DNA of 64,000 nucleotides from positions 1 through 64,000 of the forward strand of contig NZ_MWUE01000012.1 in the NCBI RefSeq assembly GCF_002077695.1. Direction: 5' to 3'. This document shows positions 20,309 to 30,908 of the stretch, piece after piece. Position 1 is the stretch's first letter. Each line of letters begins with the position of its first letter. The notes under the pieces are model-generated. The model was not told the DNA's origin and did not search any database. It was given only the letters and a program-made list of their open reading frames with translations. The translations under genes and the position numbers were made by a program. Source of the DNA: Pantoea latae (GTDB lineage: Bacteria; Pseudomonadota; Gammaproteobacteria; Enterobacterales; Enterobacteriaceae).

Positions 20309-20566
20309 ATGTTCCAGCAAGAAGTTACTATCACCGCGCCTAATGGTCTTCACACTCGCCCTGCCGCGCAGTTTGTTAAGGAAGCGAAAGCGTTCCAGTC
20401 AGAAATCACCGTCACCTCTAACGGTAAATCCGCCAGCGCCAAGAGCCTGTTTAAACTGCAGACGCTGGGCCTGACTCAGGGCACGGTTGTGACGCTCTCC
20501 GCAGAAGGCGAAGATGAGCAGCAGGCCGTTGAGCATCTGGTTAAACTGATGGCTGAACTGGAGTAA
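20309..20566 (+). CDS. ptsH: Phosphocarrier protein HPr
   Basis: Carries phosphate from Enzyme I to the sugar-specific EIIA domains of the phosphotransferase system. 85 residues, as in E. coli. The phosphorylated residue H15 lies in GLHTRPAA, and S46 in SAKSLFKL. A strong TTGGGGAA leader precedes it. First gene of ptsH-ptsI-crr. The gap to ptsI is 159 bases, longer than the few tens of bases usual in E. coli. Confidence 0.98.
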   Translation: MFQQEVTITAPNGLHTRPAAQFVKEAKAFQSEITVTSNGKSASAKSLFKLQTLGLTQGTVVTLSAEGEDEQQAVEHLVKLMAELE

Positions 20567-20725
20567 TCCGCTCAGCTTTAGCGTTATACCGACTCCTTTG
20601 CCCCATTGAGTGCAAACATCTTGATCGCGGACAACTCGTCCGCGTTATCACATCCGTAGAGTACAGCTCCCGCGACAATGGCAACGCATTGGGTCAAAGA
20701 GCCATCGTGATTAAAAGGTAGGGTT
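20567..20725. other. Expanded ptsH-ptsI intergenic segment
   Basis: 159 bases. The last ~12 bases (AAGGTAGGGTT) are the conserved ptsI ribosome site and the rest has no E. coli counterpart. A GCGGAC-N5-GTCCGC hairpin lies near the middle. The two ends form an imperfect inverted repeat (TTTGCCCCATTGAG against CATTGGGTCAAAG). On the minus strand, 20584-20739 reads as a 51-codon frame that starts inside ptsI. It could be a small inserted repeat element or an antisense gene. Confidence 0.45.
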
Positions 20726-22453
20726 ATGATTTCAGGCATTTTAGCATCACCAGGTATCGCTTTCGGCAAAGCTCTGCTGTTGATTGAGGATGAGATCGTC
20801 ATCAACCGCAAGAAGATTTCTGATGACCAGGTTGATCAGGAAGTAAAACGCTTCCTTGATGGCCGCGCCCAGGCTGCGCAGCAGCTGGAAGCCATCAAAG
20901 TGAAAGCGGGTGAAACGCTTGGTGAAGAGAAAGCAGCCATCTTCGAAGGCCACATCATGTTGCTGGAAGACGAAGAGCTGGAGCAGGAAATCATCGACCT
21001 GATCAAGAAAGATCACGCATCGGCCGACGCCGCCGCCTACTCCGTTATCGACGGTCAGGCGAAAGCGCTGGAAGAGCTGGACGACGAATACCTTAAAGAA
21101 CGCGCGGCTGACGTACGCGACATCGGCAAACGTCTGCTGCAAAACATTCTCGGTCTGCATATTGTCGACCTGAGCGCCATCCAGGACGAGTCGATTCTGG
21201 TAGCGAAAGATTTAACCCCGTCGGAAACCGCACAGCTGAACCTGAAAAAGGTGCTGGGTTTTATCACCGATCTCGGCGGCCGTACCTCGCACACCTCGAT
21301 TATGGCGCGCTCGCTGGAGCTGCCGGCGATTGTCGGCACCGGCAGCGTTACCGCGACGGTGAAAAACGGCGATTTCCTGATCCTCGACGGCGTGAACAAC
21401 AAAGTGTACGTCAACCCGTCAGAGAGCGAGCTGGAAGAGCTGAAAGCGGTACAGAGCCAGTATCTGAGCGAAAAACATGAGCTGGCCAAGCTGAAAGATC
21501 TGCCGGCGATTACGCTCGACGGCCATCAGGTTGAAGTGTGCGCCAACATCGGCACCGTGCGCGACGTCGCGGGCGCCGAGCGCAACGGCGCGGAAGGCGT
21601 TGGCCTCTACCGCACCGAGTTCCTGTTTATGGACCGCGACTCGCTGCCGACCGAAGATGAGCAGTTCCAGGCGTACAAAGCTGTGGCTGAAGCCGTCGGC
21701 TCGCAGGCAGTAATTGTGCGCACTATGGATATCGGCGGCGACAAAGATCTCCCCTACATGAACCTGCCGAAAGAAGAGAACCCGTTCCTCGGCTGGCGCG
21801 CGATCCGTATCGCCATGGACCGTAAAGAGATCCTGCATGCCCAGCTGCGCGCGATTTTACGCGCCTCCGCCTTCGGCAAGCTGCGCATTATGTTCCCGAT
21901 GATTATCTCTGTTGAAGAGGTGCGTAGCCTGAAAGCTGAGCTGGAGCTGCTGAAAGCGCAGCTGCGCGAAGAGGGCAAAGCGTTCGACGAGACGATTGAA
22001 GTGGGCATTATGGTGGAAACCCCAGCTTCTGCCGTGATCGCTCGTCACCTGGCGAAAGAAGTCGACTTCTTCAGCATTGGGACAAACGACCTGACGCAGT
22101 ATACTCTGGCGGTGGATCGTGGTAATGATTTGATTTCTCACCTCTACAACCCGATGACGCCTTCCGTTCTGGGCTTAATCAAGCAGGTTATCGACGCCTC
22201 TCACGCCGAAGGTAAGTGGACCGGCATGTGCGGTGAGCTGGCGGGTGATGAACGTGCTACACTACTGTTACTGGGTATGGGGCTGGACGAATTCAGCATG
22301 AGTGCCATTTCAATCCCAGGCATTAAGAAAATCATTCGCAATACTAATTTCGAAGATGCGAAGGCTCTGGCGGAGCAGGCTCTGGCTCAACCTACAGCGG
22401 AAGAACTGATGAATCTGGTCAACAAGTTCATCAAAGAGAAAACACTCTGCTGA
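20726..22453 (+). CDS. ptsI: PTS Enzyme I (phosphoenolpyruvate-protein phosphotransferase)
   Basis: Takes phosphate from PEP and passes it to HPr, the first step of PTS sugar uptake. 575 residues, as in E. coli. Phosphohistidine region [13 protein letters not shown] (His about 189) sits in the N-terminal domain. The PEP-binding TIM barrel follows, with [27 protein letters not shown] and the catalytic Cys in [11 protein letters not shown] (about residue 502). The conserved AAGGTAGGGTT ribosome site precedes the ATG. Confidence 0.98.
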   Translation: MISGILASPGIAFGKALLLIEDEIVINRKKISDDQVDQEVKRFLDGRAQAAQQLEAIKVKAGETLGEEKAAIFEGHIMLLEDEELEQEIIDLIKKDHASADAAAYSVIDGQAKALEELDDEYLKERAADVRDIGKRLLQNILGLHIVDLSAIQDESILVAKDLTPSETAQLNLKKVLGFITDLGGRTSHTSIMARSLELPAIVGTGSVTATVKNGDFLILDGVNNKVYVNPSESELEELKAVQSQYLSEKHELAKLKDLPAITLDGHQVEVCANIGTVRDVAGAERNGAEGVGLYRTEFLFMDRDSLPTEDEQFQAYKAVAEAVGSQAVIVRTMDIGGDKDLPYMNLPKEENPFLGWRAIRIAMDRKEILHAQLRAILRASAFGKLRIMFPMIISVEEVRSLKAELELLKAQLREEGKAFDETIEVGIMVETPASAVIARHLAKEVDFFSIGTNDLTQYTLAVDRGNDLISHLYNPMTPSVLGLIKQVIDASHAEGKWTGMCGELAGDERATLLLLGMGLDEFSMSAISIPGIKKIIRNTNFEDAKALAEQALAQPTAEELMNLVNKFIKEKTLC

Positions 22454-22495
22454 TCCACGAGACGCTGGCCCAACAATACTGTTTAGGAGAAGAAT

Positions 22496-22999
22496 ATGGG
22501 TTTTCTTGACAAGCTTTTTGGCAATAAATCAGAAAGCACATCTGGGACGATTGATATTGTTGCGCCTCTGTCAGGCGAGATCGTAAACATTGAAGACGTA
22601 CCGGATGTGGTGTTTGCCGAGAAGATCGTTGGCGACGGTATCGCTATCAAGCCAACCGGCAACAAAATGGTTGCGCCGGTTGATGGCACCATCGGTAAGA
22701 TTTTCGAGACCAACCACGCGTTTTCAATCGAGTCTGACAACGGCATCGAGTTGTTTGTGCACTTCGGCATCGACACGGTTGAGCTGAAAGGTGAAGGCTT
22801 TAAGCGCATCGCGGAAGAAGGCCAGAAGGTTAAGAAAGGCGATGTGGTTATCGAGTTCGATCTGCCGCTGCTGGAAGAGAAAGCCAAATCCACGCTGACG
22901 CCGGTGGTGATCTCTAACATGGACGAGATTAAAGAGCTGGTGAAGCTCTCTGGTCAGGTTACCGTGGGCGAGACGCCGGTGATCCGCATCAAGAAGTAA
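22496..22999 (+). CDS. crr: Glucose-specific EIIA component (EIIA-Glc)
   Basis: Cytosolic phosphocarrier that feeds glucose import by PtsG. It also controls adenylate cyclase and inducer exclusion. 167 residues, two shorter than E. coli through a shorter N-terminal tail. The active-site histidines are H74 (ETNHAFS) and H89 (LFVHFGID), the latter being the phosphorylated one. Third gene of the pts operon. A GGAGAAG ribosome site lies upstream. Confidence 0.97.
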   Translation: MGFLDKLFGNKSESTSGTIDIVAPLSGEIVNIEDVPDVVFAEKIVGDGIAIKPTGNKMVAPVDGTIGKIFETNHAFSIESDNGIELFVHFGIDTVELKGEGFKRIAEEGQKVKKGDVVIEFDLPLLEEKAKSTLTPVVISNMDEIKELVKLSGQVTVGETPVIRIKK

Positions 23000-23013
23000 C
23001 GGATTTAGCGAAG

Positions 23014-23042
23014 AAAAACGGCACCCACTGGGTGCCGTTTTT
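23014..23042 (+). terminator. pts operon terminator
   Basis: AAAAACGGCACCCA and TGGGTGCCGTTTTT-type arms (loop CT) ending in a five-T run, 15 bases after crr. Confidence 0.88.
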
Positions 23043-23084
23043 GTTTCTGTTCTGTGCGGTGACGACGCGGGTGAAAAATATTAC

Positions 23085-24452
23085 TCAGACACCCCTATCC
23101 TGCGCCTGCCAGCGCGGCAGACGAATTGTCAGCTCCAGCCCGCCTTCGGGCCGGTTAATCGCCTGCACCTCGCCGTGGTGCGCCAGCACCACCTTACGCA
23201 CGATCGCCAGCCCCAGACCATAGCCTTTGCCCAGCAGCGGCGAGTTAACCCGCACAAAGGGATCGAAGATGCTGGAAAGCTTCTCTTCGTCGACTCCCGG
23301 CCCCTGATCGCGCACGCGGATCGCCAGCCACTGCTGCTCGGCCTTGAGCCGCACCTGAATATGCTGACCGGGCAGCGAGAAGCGCAGCGCGTTGCGCAGC
23401 ACGTTCTCAATGCCGCGCCGAATCAGCTCGGCGTTGCCGCGCACCGTGTAATCGGCATTTTCATCCACGTGAAAATCGACCTTCACGCCAGGGATCTGCG
23501 CCTCGTAGCGCACGTCGGTAACCACCGCGTGCACCAGACCGGTGAGGTCGAAATATTGTTCGTCCGGGATGCTCTCATGCTCGGCGCGCGACAGCGTCAG
23601 CAGCTCGCCGATCATCTTATCCAGCCGCCGCGCCTCTTCGTCGATGCGATCCAGCGACGCGTTAACGCTTTCCGGCGTCTGGCGCGCCAGGCCGGTCGCC
23701 AGCTGCAGGCGCGCCAGCGGCGAACGCAGCTCGTGGGAAATATCGTGCAGCAGCTCTTCGCGCGCGCGCACCAGGGTGTCGAGCCGCTCCACCATGGCGT
23801 CGAACGCCTCAGCGACGGTAGAGAGTTCGTCATGGCGCTTGCGCATCATCGGATAGAGCCGCACGCTGAGGTCGCCGTTCGACACGCGCGAAAAGCCCTC
23901 GCGCAGCTGACGCATCGGCCGCGTCAGGTTCCACGCCAGCAGCAGGCTGAACAGCAGCCCCACCGAGCCAGCGAAAACAAACATCGGCTCGGGGATATTC
24001 AGAATGCGCCGCGGTCCGTCCATGCCCATCGAACTGTCTTCGCGCAGCCCTTTCACGTTGTAGCGCAGCTCATACTCTTTGCCGTCCGCGCCTTTCACCC
24101 AGCGCACGATCACATCCGGAAATTTGCCCTGAAACGGCGGATTGAAGGTTTCCGGCAGCGGCTCGGAGTTCGCCGGCCGCGTATGCTGGATGACAGAAAA
24201 GAACTGACGGTCGTTAGGCTCCCAGTCCGCCATCATATCGTCGAGCGAGCTGGGCCCGCCGCGCTCCAGCACCGACACCGCCGACGCCATCTGCAGGTTA
24301 ACGATGCGGCGCGTGGCGATGATCTCCGGCGGCTCGTGGCGATTACCGGCGATGCTAAAGCCGAGCCAGAGCAGCTGGCTGATAATGACGAACACGATCC
24401 AGAAGCCGATCAGGATCTTCCAGAACATGCGGCCGCGATAGGTCTGTCTCAT
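23085..24452 (-). CDS. CpxA-like sensor histidine kinase
   Basis: Membrane sensor of 455 residues. It has TM1 (about 12-34), a periplasmic domain of about 120 residues, TM2 (about 155-174) and HAMP. The HisKA box has H240 in HDISHELRSPLARLQ, and the ATP-binding region has NVLRNALRFS, DQGPGVDEE and GYGLGLAIV. The ATG overlaps the response-regulator stop by four bases (ATGA), so the pair is one operon. The family match is to CpxA-type kinases. The true cpxA locus in enterics is near sodA, so this is a paralogue or a different system. The signal is unknown. Confidence 0.85.
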   Translation of the reverse strand: MRQTYRGRMFWKILIGFWIVFVIISQLLWLGFSIAGNRHEPPEIIATRRIVNLQMASAVSVLERGGPSSLDDMMADWEPNDRQFFSVIQHTRPANSEPLPETFNPPFQGKFPDVIVRWVKGADGKEYELRYNVKGLREDSSMGMDGPRRILNIPEPMFVFAGSVGLLFSLLLAWNLTRPMRQLREGFSRVSNGDLSVRLYPMMRKRHDELSTVAEAFDAMVERLDTLVRAREELLHDISHELRSPLARLQLATGLARQTPESVNASLDRIDEEARRLDKMIGELLTLSRAEHESIPDEQYFDLTGLVHAVVTDVRYEAQIPGVKVDFHVDENADYTVRGNAELIRRGIENVLRNALRFSLPGQHIQVRLKAEQQWLAIRVRDQGPGVDEEKLSSIFDPFVRVNSPLLGKGYGLGLAIVRKVVLAHHGEVQAINRPEGGLELTIRLPRWQAQDRGV

Positions 24453-25129
24453 CGAATGCGATAGCCGATGCTGCGAACCGTTTCAATATTGACGCTGTCG
24501 GCGGTGAGCGCCGCCAGCTTCTGACGGATATTGCTGATATGCACATCCACGCTGCGATCGTACGCCTCGCGCGGGCGGCCCAGCCCTTTTTCCGACAGCT
24601 CATCTTTTGACACCACGCGATCCGGCGCGCGCATCAGCAGATCCAGCAAATTGAACTCTGACGCGGTGAGGTCGAAGGCTTTGCCCTGCCACTCGGTGAT
24701 GCGGGTAGCGGGATTAAGCGTCAGCTCGCCCCAGCGCAGCAGCTCTTTTTTATCCGGCAGCGGCACCTGCTCTTCGAAGCGGCGCAGCACAGCGCGCAGA
24801 CGCGCCACCAGCTCGCGCGGATAGCAGGGCTTCGGCACGTAGTCGTCGGCGCCCATCTCCAGGCCGATAACGCGATCGATGTTGTCGCCTTTGGCGGTCA
24901 GCATAATCACCGGCAGGCGGCTGTTCTGCCGCACCTGGCGCAGCACGTCGATGCCGCTCATATCGGGCAGCATAATATCGAGGATCATGGCGGTGTACTG
25001 CCCGGAAAGCGCCCCTTCGATGCCTGCGCTGCCGGTTAATACCAGTTGGGTTTCAAAGCCTTCCGCAATAAGGTACTGGCTGAGCATGGTGCCCAGCTCA
25101 AGGTCGTCGTCAACTAACAAAATTTTCAT
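24449..25129 (-). CDS. OmpR/CpxR-type response regulator
   Basis: Two-domain regulator of 226 residues. The receiver domain has the acidic pocket VDDD and phospho-acceptor D51 in LDIMLPDMSG, with conserved Lys in DDYVPKPCYP. The C-terminal winged helix spans about 130-226 (LTASEFNLLDLLM, RSVDVHISNIRQKL). First gene of the two-component operon, coupled to the kinase. It sits between crr and cysM where E. coli has pdxK and yfeK. Targets are unknown. Confidence 0.88.
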   Translation of the reverse strand: MKILLVDDDLELGTMLSQYLIAEGFETQLVLTGSAGIEGALSGQYTAMILDIMLPDMSGIDVLRQVRQNSRLPVIMLTAKGDNIDRVIGLEMGADDYVPKPCYPRELVARLRAVLRRFEEQVPLPDKKELLRWGELTLNPATRITEWQGKAFDLTASEFNLLDLLMRAPDRVVSKDELSEKGLGRPREAYDRSVDVHISNIRQKLAALTADSVNIETVRSIGYRIR

Positions 25130-25244
25130 GGTGTTCTCTCGCCTGAATTGCCGCTATTTTGTCCTGAGCGGGCGCCGGACGCAGCCGATTTTACGCGTTC
25201 CTTACAGATTCGACGTCAGACGATGCTCAGGGAGACTATAGACA

Positions 25245-25271
25245 AAAATGGCCCGCAGGCACCAGCGGGCC
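25245..25271 (-). terminator. cysM terminator
   Basis: GGCCCGC and GCGGGCC arms with a five-T run on the minus strand, 15 bases past the cysM stop. Confidence 0.8.
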
Positions 25272-25285
25272 GTTTGCGAGAGGAA

Positions 25286-26167
25286 TTAACGGTAGACGCC
25301 GGTGGAGAGATAGCGATCGCCGCGATCGCAGACGATCGCCACGATCACGCTGCCGGGCTGCGCCTGTGCGATGCGCAAGGCGCCCGCCACCGCGCCGCCG
25401 GAGCTGACGCCGCAGAAGATCCCTTCGCGCCGCGCCAGCGCGCGCATCGTCTCCTCCGCCTCCGCCTGGCCCATATCCATCACCTCGTCCACCAGTTCGG
25501 GCCGATAGATGCCCGGCAGATAGGCCTGCGGCCAGCGGCGGATGCCGGGAATGGCGCTGCCCTCTTCCGGCTGCAGGCCGATGATATTGACGCGATCGCT
25601 CTGCTCTTTCAGATAGCGGCCGACGCCGGTAATGGTGCCGGTGGTGCCCATGCTGGAGACGAAATGGGTCAGGCGGCCGGCGCTCTGCTGCCAGATCTCC
25701 GGGCCGGTGGTCTGGTAGTGGCCGAGCGGATTGTCTGGATTGTTGAACTGGTCGAGCACATGGCCTTCGCCGCGCGCCATCATCGCCAGCGCCCTGTCGC
25801 GCGCGCCCTCCATGCCCTGCTCGCGGCTCACCAGCACCAGCTCGGCGCCGTAGGCGCGCATCGCGTCCTGTCGCTCCTGGCTCATATTTTCCGGCATCAG
25901 CAAGCGCAGCGCATAGCCTTTCATCGCGGCGATCATCGCCAGCGCGATGCCGGTATTGCCGCTGGTGGCCTCAATCAGGCGATCGCCTGGGGCGATGTCG
26001 CCGCGCAGCTCGGCCTGATGGATCATCGACCAAGCGGCGCGATCCTTGACGGAGCCGGCGGGATTGTTGCCTTCCAGCTTGAGCCAGATTTCGCTGCCGT
26101 TGGCAGGCGTCAGGCGCTGAAGTCGGATCAGCGGCGTATTGCCGATGGTGTTGTGCAGTGTGGTCAA
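25286..26167 (-). CDS. cysM: O-acetylserine sulfhydrylase B (cysteine synthase B)
   Basis: PLP enzyme that makes cysteine from O-acetylserine with sulfide, or S-sulfocysteine with thiosulfate. I take a TTG start at 26167: it gives MTTLHNTIGNTP, aligning with E. coli MSTLEQTIGNTP, and puts the PLP lysine at K41 (GSVKDRAA) as in E. coli. An ATG 22 codons upstream would lie beyond the cysA terminator hairpin. 293 residues. TSGNTG and GTTGTITG motifs are present. Downstream of cysPTWA, as usual. Confidence 0.93.
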   Translation of the reverse strand: MTTLHNTIGNTPLIRLQRLTPANGSEIWLKLEGNNPAGSVKDRAAWSMIHQAELRGDIAPGDRLIEATSGNTGIALAMIAAMKGYALRLLMPENMSQERQDAMRAYGAELVLVSREQGMEGARDRALAMMARGEGHVLDQFNNPDNPLGHYQTTGPEIWQQSAGRLTHFVSSMGTTGTITGVGRYLKEQSDRVNIIGLQPEEGSAIPGIRRWPQAYLPGIYRPELVDEVMDMGQAEAEETMRALARREGIFCGVSSGGAVAGALRIAQAQPGSVIVAIVCDRGDRYLSTGVYR

Positions 26168-26195
26168 GGTGCGTTTCCCGGCGAAGCAAAGCGAA

Positions 26196-26224
26196 CAAAA
26201 AAAGGGCGGGAAAACTCCCGCCCG
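26196..26224 (-). terminator. cysPTWA terminator
   Basis: GGGCGGGA and TCCCGCCC arms with a seven-T run on the minus strand, 19 bases past cysA and upstream of the cysM start. Some readthrough into cysM is possible. Confidence 0.85.
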
Positions 26225-26242
26225 CTGTCGCATGAGAAAATA

Positions 26243-27320
<1,078 letters not shown>

Positions 27321-27331
<11 letters not shown>

Positions 27332-28196
27332 GATTTTCCTCCTGTTGCAGGCGATGCTGCTGTTGCTCTAAACGCCACTGCAGCATGCTTTTCAGAAACA
27401 GCGTGACAATAGCCATCAGCGTCAGCAGCGCGGCGGCGGTAAAGGCGCCGACCACGTTGTAATCCTGATGCAGTAATTCAATTTGCAGCGGCAGCGTATA
27501 GGTTTCGCCGCGAATCGATCCCGAAACCACCGAGACCGCGCCGAACTCGCCAAGGGTGCGCGCATTGGTCAGCACCACGCCGTAGAGCATCGCCCAGCGA
27601 ATATTGGGCAGCGTGACGCGGCGGAACATCTGCCAGCCGGAGGCGCCCAGCAGCACCGCCGCCTCATCTTCGTGGCTGCCCTGGCTCAGCATTACCGGCA
27701 CCAGCTCGCGCACCACAAAGGGACAGGTGACGAACACGGTCGCCAGCACCATGCCGGGCCAGGCGAACATCACCTGAATGTTGTGCGCGTCCAGCCAGCT
27801 GCCTGCCGGGCCGTTAACGCCCCAGAACAGCAGATACATCAGGCCAGCCACCACCGGCGACACGGCAAACGGAATGTCGAACAGCGTCAGCAGCAGCTGG
27901 CGGCCAGGAAAGTTAAAGCGCGTCACCAGCCAGGCGAGCAGCGTGCCGAACACCAGATTGACGGGCACGGTGATCAGCGCCACCAGCACCGTCAGCCAGA
28001 TGGCGTGCAGCATGTCGCTGTCGCCCAGGTTCTGAAAGGCGACGCCCAGCCCCATCTTTAGCGCTTCGTAGAAGATAGAGATCATCGGCACCACCAGCAG
28101 CAGCAGCGACACCAGCACGCCGATGCCGATTAGCAGCCACTTGCCCCAGTTGACCGGCTGGCGGTCGGCGGCGTTGAGATGCGAAATATCCGCCAT
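27321..28196 (-). CDS. cysW: Sulfate/thiosulfate ABC importer permease CysW
   Basis: Inner-membrane permease of 291 residues, the same as E. coli, with six hydrophobic helices. The EAA loop that contacts CysA is visible as [20 protein letters not shown]. Overlaps cysT by one base and cysA by eleven, so all four genes are translationally linked. Pairs with CysT to form the channel. Confidence 0.96.
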
Positions 28197-29032
28197 TAGT
28201 GACCTCCCAGGCGACGGCCGAAGCGGCTCTGCAGGGTGTTGATGGCAAACAGCAGCACCAGCGACGCGGCGAGGATCACCGAGGCGATGGCGCTGGCGGC
28301 CGGGTAGTCGAACTCCTGCAGACGCACAAAAATCATCAGCGAGGTGACCTCGGTTTTCCAGGCGATATTGCCGGCGATGAAAATTACCGCGCCGAACTCG
28401 CCGATGCTGCGGGTAAAGGAGAGCGCGGTGCCCGCCAGCAGCGCAGGCGCCACCTCCGGCAGCACCACGCGGCGAAAGCTCTGCCAGGGCGTGGCGCCCA
28501 GCGTCTGCGCCGCCTCTTCATATTCCGGCCCCAGCTCTTCCAGCACCGGCTGAACGGTGCGCACCACGAAGGGAATGCTGGTGAAAGCCATGGCGACGGC
28601 GATACCGAGCCAGGTATAGGAAACTTTGATGCCGAAGGCGTTGTAGATCCACTCGCCGTACCAGCCGTTTACCGAGAAGAGACCGGCCAGCGTCAGGCCC
28701 GCCACCGCCGTTGGCAGGGCGAACGGCAGATCCACCAGGCCATCCAGCAGCGTGCGGCCAGGAAACCGATAGCGCGTCAGGATCCACGCCATAATCATGC
28801 CGAACACCGCGTTGAACAGCGACGCCACGGCCGCCGACAGCAGCGTGACCTTATAGGCCGCCACCAGCTGCGGGTTACTGATCACCTCCCAGTACTGCGC
28901 CAGCGTCATCTTCGACAGCTGCATCAGCAGCGCGCTGATTGGCAACAGCAGAATCAAACAGGTAAACAGCAGGCTGGTGCCGAGGCTTAGACCAAACCCT
29001 GGCAATACGCGTTTCTGACCTAACGCAAACAT
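28196..29032 (-). CDS. cysT: Sulfate/thiosulfate ABC importer permease CysT (CysU)
   Basis: Partner permease of 278 residues with six helices and the EAA loop EEAAQTLGATPWQSFRRVVL. The ATG overlaps the cysP stop (TAATG) and the stop overlaps the cysW start. CysT and CysW together form the sulfate and thiosulfate pore. Confidence 0.96.
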   Translation of the reverse strand: MFALGQKRVLPGFGLSLGTSLLFTCLILLLPISALLMQLSKMTLAQYWEVISNPQLVAAYKVTLLSAAVASLFNAVFGMIMAWILTRYRFPGRTLLDGLVDLPFALPTAVAGLTLAGLFSVNGWYGEWIYNAFGIKVSYTWLGIAVAMAFTSIPFVVRTVQPVLEELGPEYEEAAQTLGATPWQSFRRVVLPEVAPALLAGTALSFTRSIGEFGAVIFIAGNIAWKTEVTSLMIFVRLQEFDYPAASAIASVILAASLVLLFAINTLQSRFGRRLGGH

Positions 29033-30048
29033 TATCCACGCCCCGCTGATAACAGTTTATCCAGCTCGCCGCCGCTGGCGAAGTGCGCTTTCATCGCCTT
29101 ATCCCAGCCGCCGAACTGATCTTCCACGCGGAACAGCTGCGTCTGCGGGAAGCGATCTTTATGCTCGCCCATCAGCTGCGGGTTATTTACGCGGTAGTAG
29201 AAGTCGGTGACAATTTGCTGCGCCTGCGGCGTGTAGAGATAGGTGAGATAGGCCTTCGCCGCCTCTTCGGTGTGATTGTGCTCGACGTTTTTATCCACCC
29301 AGGCCACCGGGAATTCGGCGAGAATATCCGTTTTTGGCACCACGACTTCATACTCATCTTTGCCGTACTGATTACGGATATTGTTCACTTCAGATTCAAA
29401 GCTAATCAGCACATCGCCCAGCCCGCGCTCGGCGAAGGTGGTGGTCGCGCCGCGTCCGCCGGTATCGAACACCTCGACGTTCTTGATAAATTTCGCCATA
29501 AAGGCGCGGGTTTTCGCCTCGTCGCCGCCGTTGGCTTTGCTGGTCGCACCCCAGGCCGCCAGCCAGGTGTAGCGGCCGTTGCCAGAGGTTTTCGGATTCG
29601 GGAACACCAGCTTCACGCCGTCGCGGCCGAGATCGGCCCAGTCGTGGATCTGCTTTGGATTACCTTTGCGCACCAGGAACGCCATGGTGGAGTAAAACGG
29701 CGAACTGTTGTTGGGCAGACGGCTCTGCCAGTCGGCCGCCACCAGGTTGCCTTTATCGTGCAGCACCTGCACATCGGTAACCTGGTTGTAGGTCACCACG
29801 TCGGCGCGCAGACCCTGCAGGATCGCCAGCGCCTGCTTCGAAGAGCCGGCGTGCGACATCTTGATAGTGAGCTTGTCGTCAGGATGGCTGGCATCCCACT
29901 GCTGTTCAAACGGCGCATTCAGGGCGACAAACAGCTCGCGCGCGACGTCGTACGAGCTGTTGAGCAGTTCGGTGGCATTGGCCGCGCCCGCAAGGCTGAG
30001 CGACAAGGCGATACCGCCAACGATATTTTTCATCGTTCTTTTGGTCAT
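29032..30048 (-). CDS. cysP: Thiosulfate/sulfate periplasmic binding protein CysP
   Basis: Captures thiosulfate and sulfate in the periplasm for CysTWA. 338 residues, the E. coli length. A signal peptide (hydrophobic [15 protein letters not shown], cleavage after ANA at about residue 25) precedes a mature part starting [22 protein letters not shown] and GRGATTTF are conserved in sulfate-binding proteins. First gene of the operon. The ATG six codons in is an alternative start. Confidence 0.96.
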   Translation of the reverse strand: MTKRTMKNIVGGIALSLSLAGAANATELLNSSYDVARELFVALNAPFEQQWDASHPDDKLTIKMSHAGSSKQALAILQGLRADVVTYNQVTDVQVLHDKGNLVAADWQSRLPNNSSPFYSTMAFLVRKGNPKQIHDWADLGRDGVKLVFPNPKTSGNGRYTWLAAWGATSKANGGDEAKTRAFMAKFIKNVEVFDTGGRGATTTFAERGLGDVLISFESEVNNIRNQYGKDEYEVVVPKTDILAEFPVAWVDKNVEHNHTEEAAKAYLTYLYTPQAQQIVTDFYYRVNNPQLMGEHKDRFPQTQLFRVEDQFGGWDKAMKAHFASGGELDKLLSAGRG

Positions 30049-30226
30049 TGGGCACCCTGAGAAAACAAGAGATCCGGCTTACGCCAGCCGTTCGCCCAGT
30101 GTATTTATAACCCCATGAAAAGCAGTAGCGGTTTTATATATCGTTTGATGATTTCAAAGTCGAAAATGGCATAAGCCAGCGCAAGAGTTTATGCGCCAGT
30201 TGGGAAAGCGACCGGCGCAAAACCGC
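30049..30226 (-). promoter_or_regulatory. cysP promoter region
   Basis: This 178-base gap is A/T-rich in its middle, with TATAAAT on the minus strand about 65 bases before cysP. CysB with N-acetylserine is the known activator of this operon in enterics. I cannot place its sites reliably. Confidence 0.4.
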
Positions 30227-30844
30227 TTAACGCTGCCAGATAATTTTGCTCAGTTTCCAGCTTTTCAGCACGTCGTCCGACGGCATCAGCCCGTCCGGGC
30301 CGTGCCAGTCGCCGCTGTAGACATAGGAGAGATGCTGGCTGCCGGGCGCGCGGCACTGGACGTCGTGATTGCTCACACCGCCCGCCAGCTTGCAGTTATT
30401 AAAGGCCTTGCTGAACGTGTCGCTGAAGGCGTCGCCGATTTTGCTGCCGTCCTGCGCGGCGATATCGCTGTCTGTTACCTCAATACGCTCTACGCTGCTG
30501 CGCCCGCTGATCTGCAGTTTCACTTTGCCGTCGTCCAGCGCCTGCCAGAAGGCGATAACGTCGCCGTTCTCGCTGCGCATGCCCTGACGCAGCTTGTAGT
30601 TGCCTTTCAGGCCGTCGCTGATGGCGCTTTCGCTCATCGCAGTGGCGCCGCCGACGCCGCCAACGCCCTGCTCGGTGGCGGTCAGCGACGATCCAAACCA
30701 GTTCCACGGCAGCGCCGAGGACCAGTGATAGCTCAGCGGGTTATACCAGCTGACGTCAGAATCGGACGAGGAACCGGACCCCGAGCTGGCGCAGCCGCTC
30801 AGCAGCGCGGCGGCCACCAGCAGCGAAGTGGGTAAAGCTTTCAT
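30227..30844 (-). CDS. yfeY: YfeY, RpoE-regulated lipoprotein
   Basis: Outer-envelope lipoprotein of 205 residues. The signal ends in the lipobox LLSGC, giving the lipidated Cys near residue 18. A Gly/Ser-rich tether (SSGSGSSSDSD) follows and then the conserved EQGVGGVGGATAMSESAIS. Start set at the ATG with an AGGAG ribosome site; an in-frame codon six positions earlier has none. Matches E. coli YfeY between cysP and yfeZ, although the tether is longer here. The biochemical function is unknown. Confidence 0.88.
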   Translation of the reverse strand: MKALPTSLLVAAALLSGCASSGSGSSSDSDVSWYNPLSYHWSSALPWNWFGSSLTATEQGVGGVGGATAMSESAISDGLKGNYKLRQGMRSENGDVIAFWQALDDGKVKLQISGRSSVERIEVTDSDIAAQDGSKIGDAFSDTFSKAFNNCKLAGGVSNHDVQCRAPGSQHLSYVYSGDWHGPDGLMPSDDVLKSWKLSKIIWQR

Positions 30845-30908
30845 GAAAACTCCTGTTAACACTGTGCCAATCGGCAGAACTCCTTGGAGTCGCCGACGGC
30901 GAAAAAGT

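Noticed and set aside
23085-25129. Calling the two-component pair cpxA and cpxR
   Set aside because: The position differs from every cpxRA locus I know, and the periplasmic domain is not clearly CpxA. Only the family level is supported.
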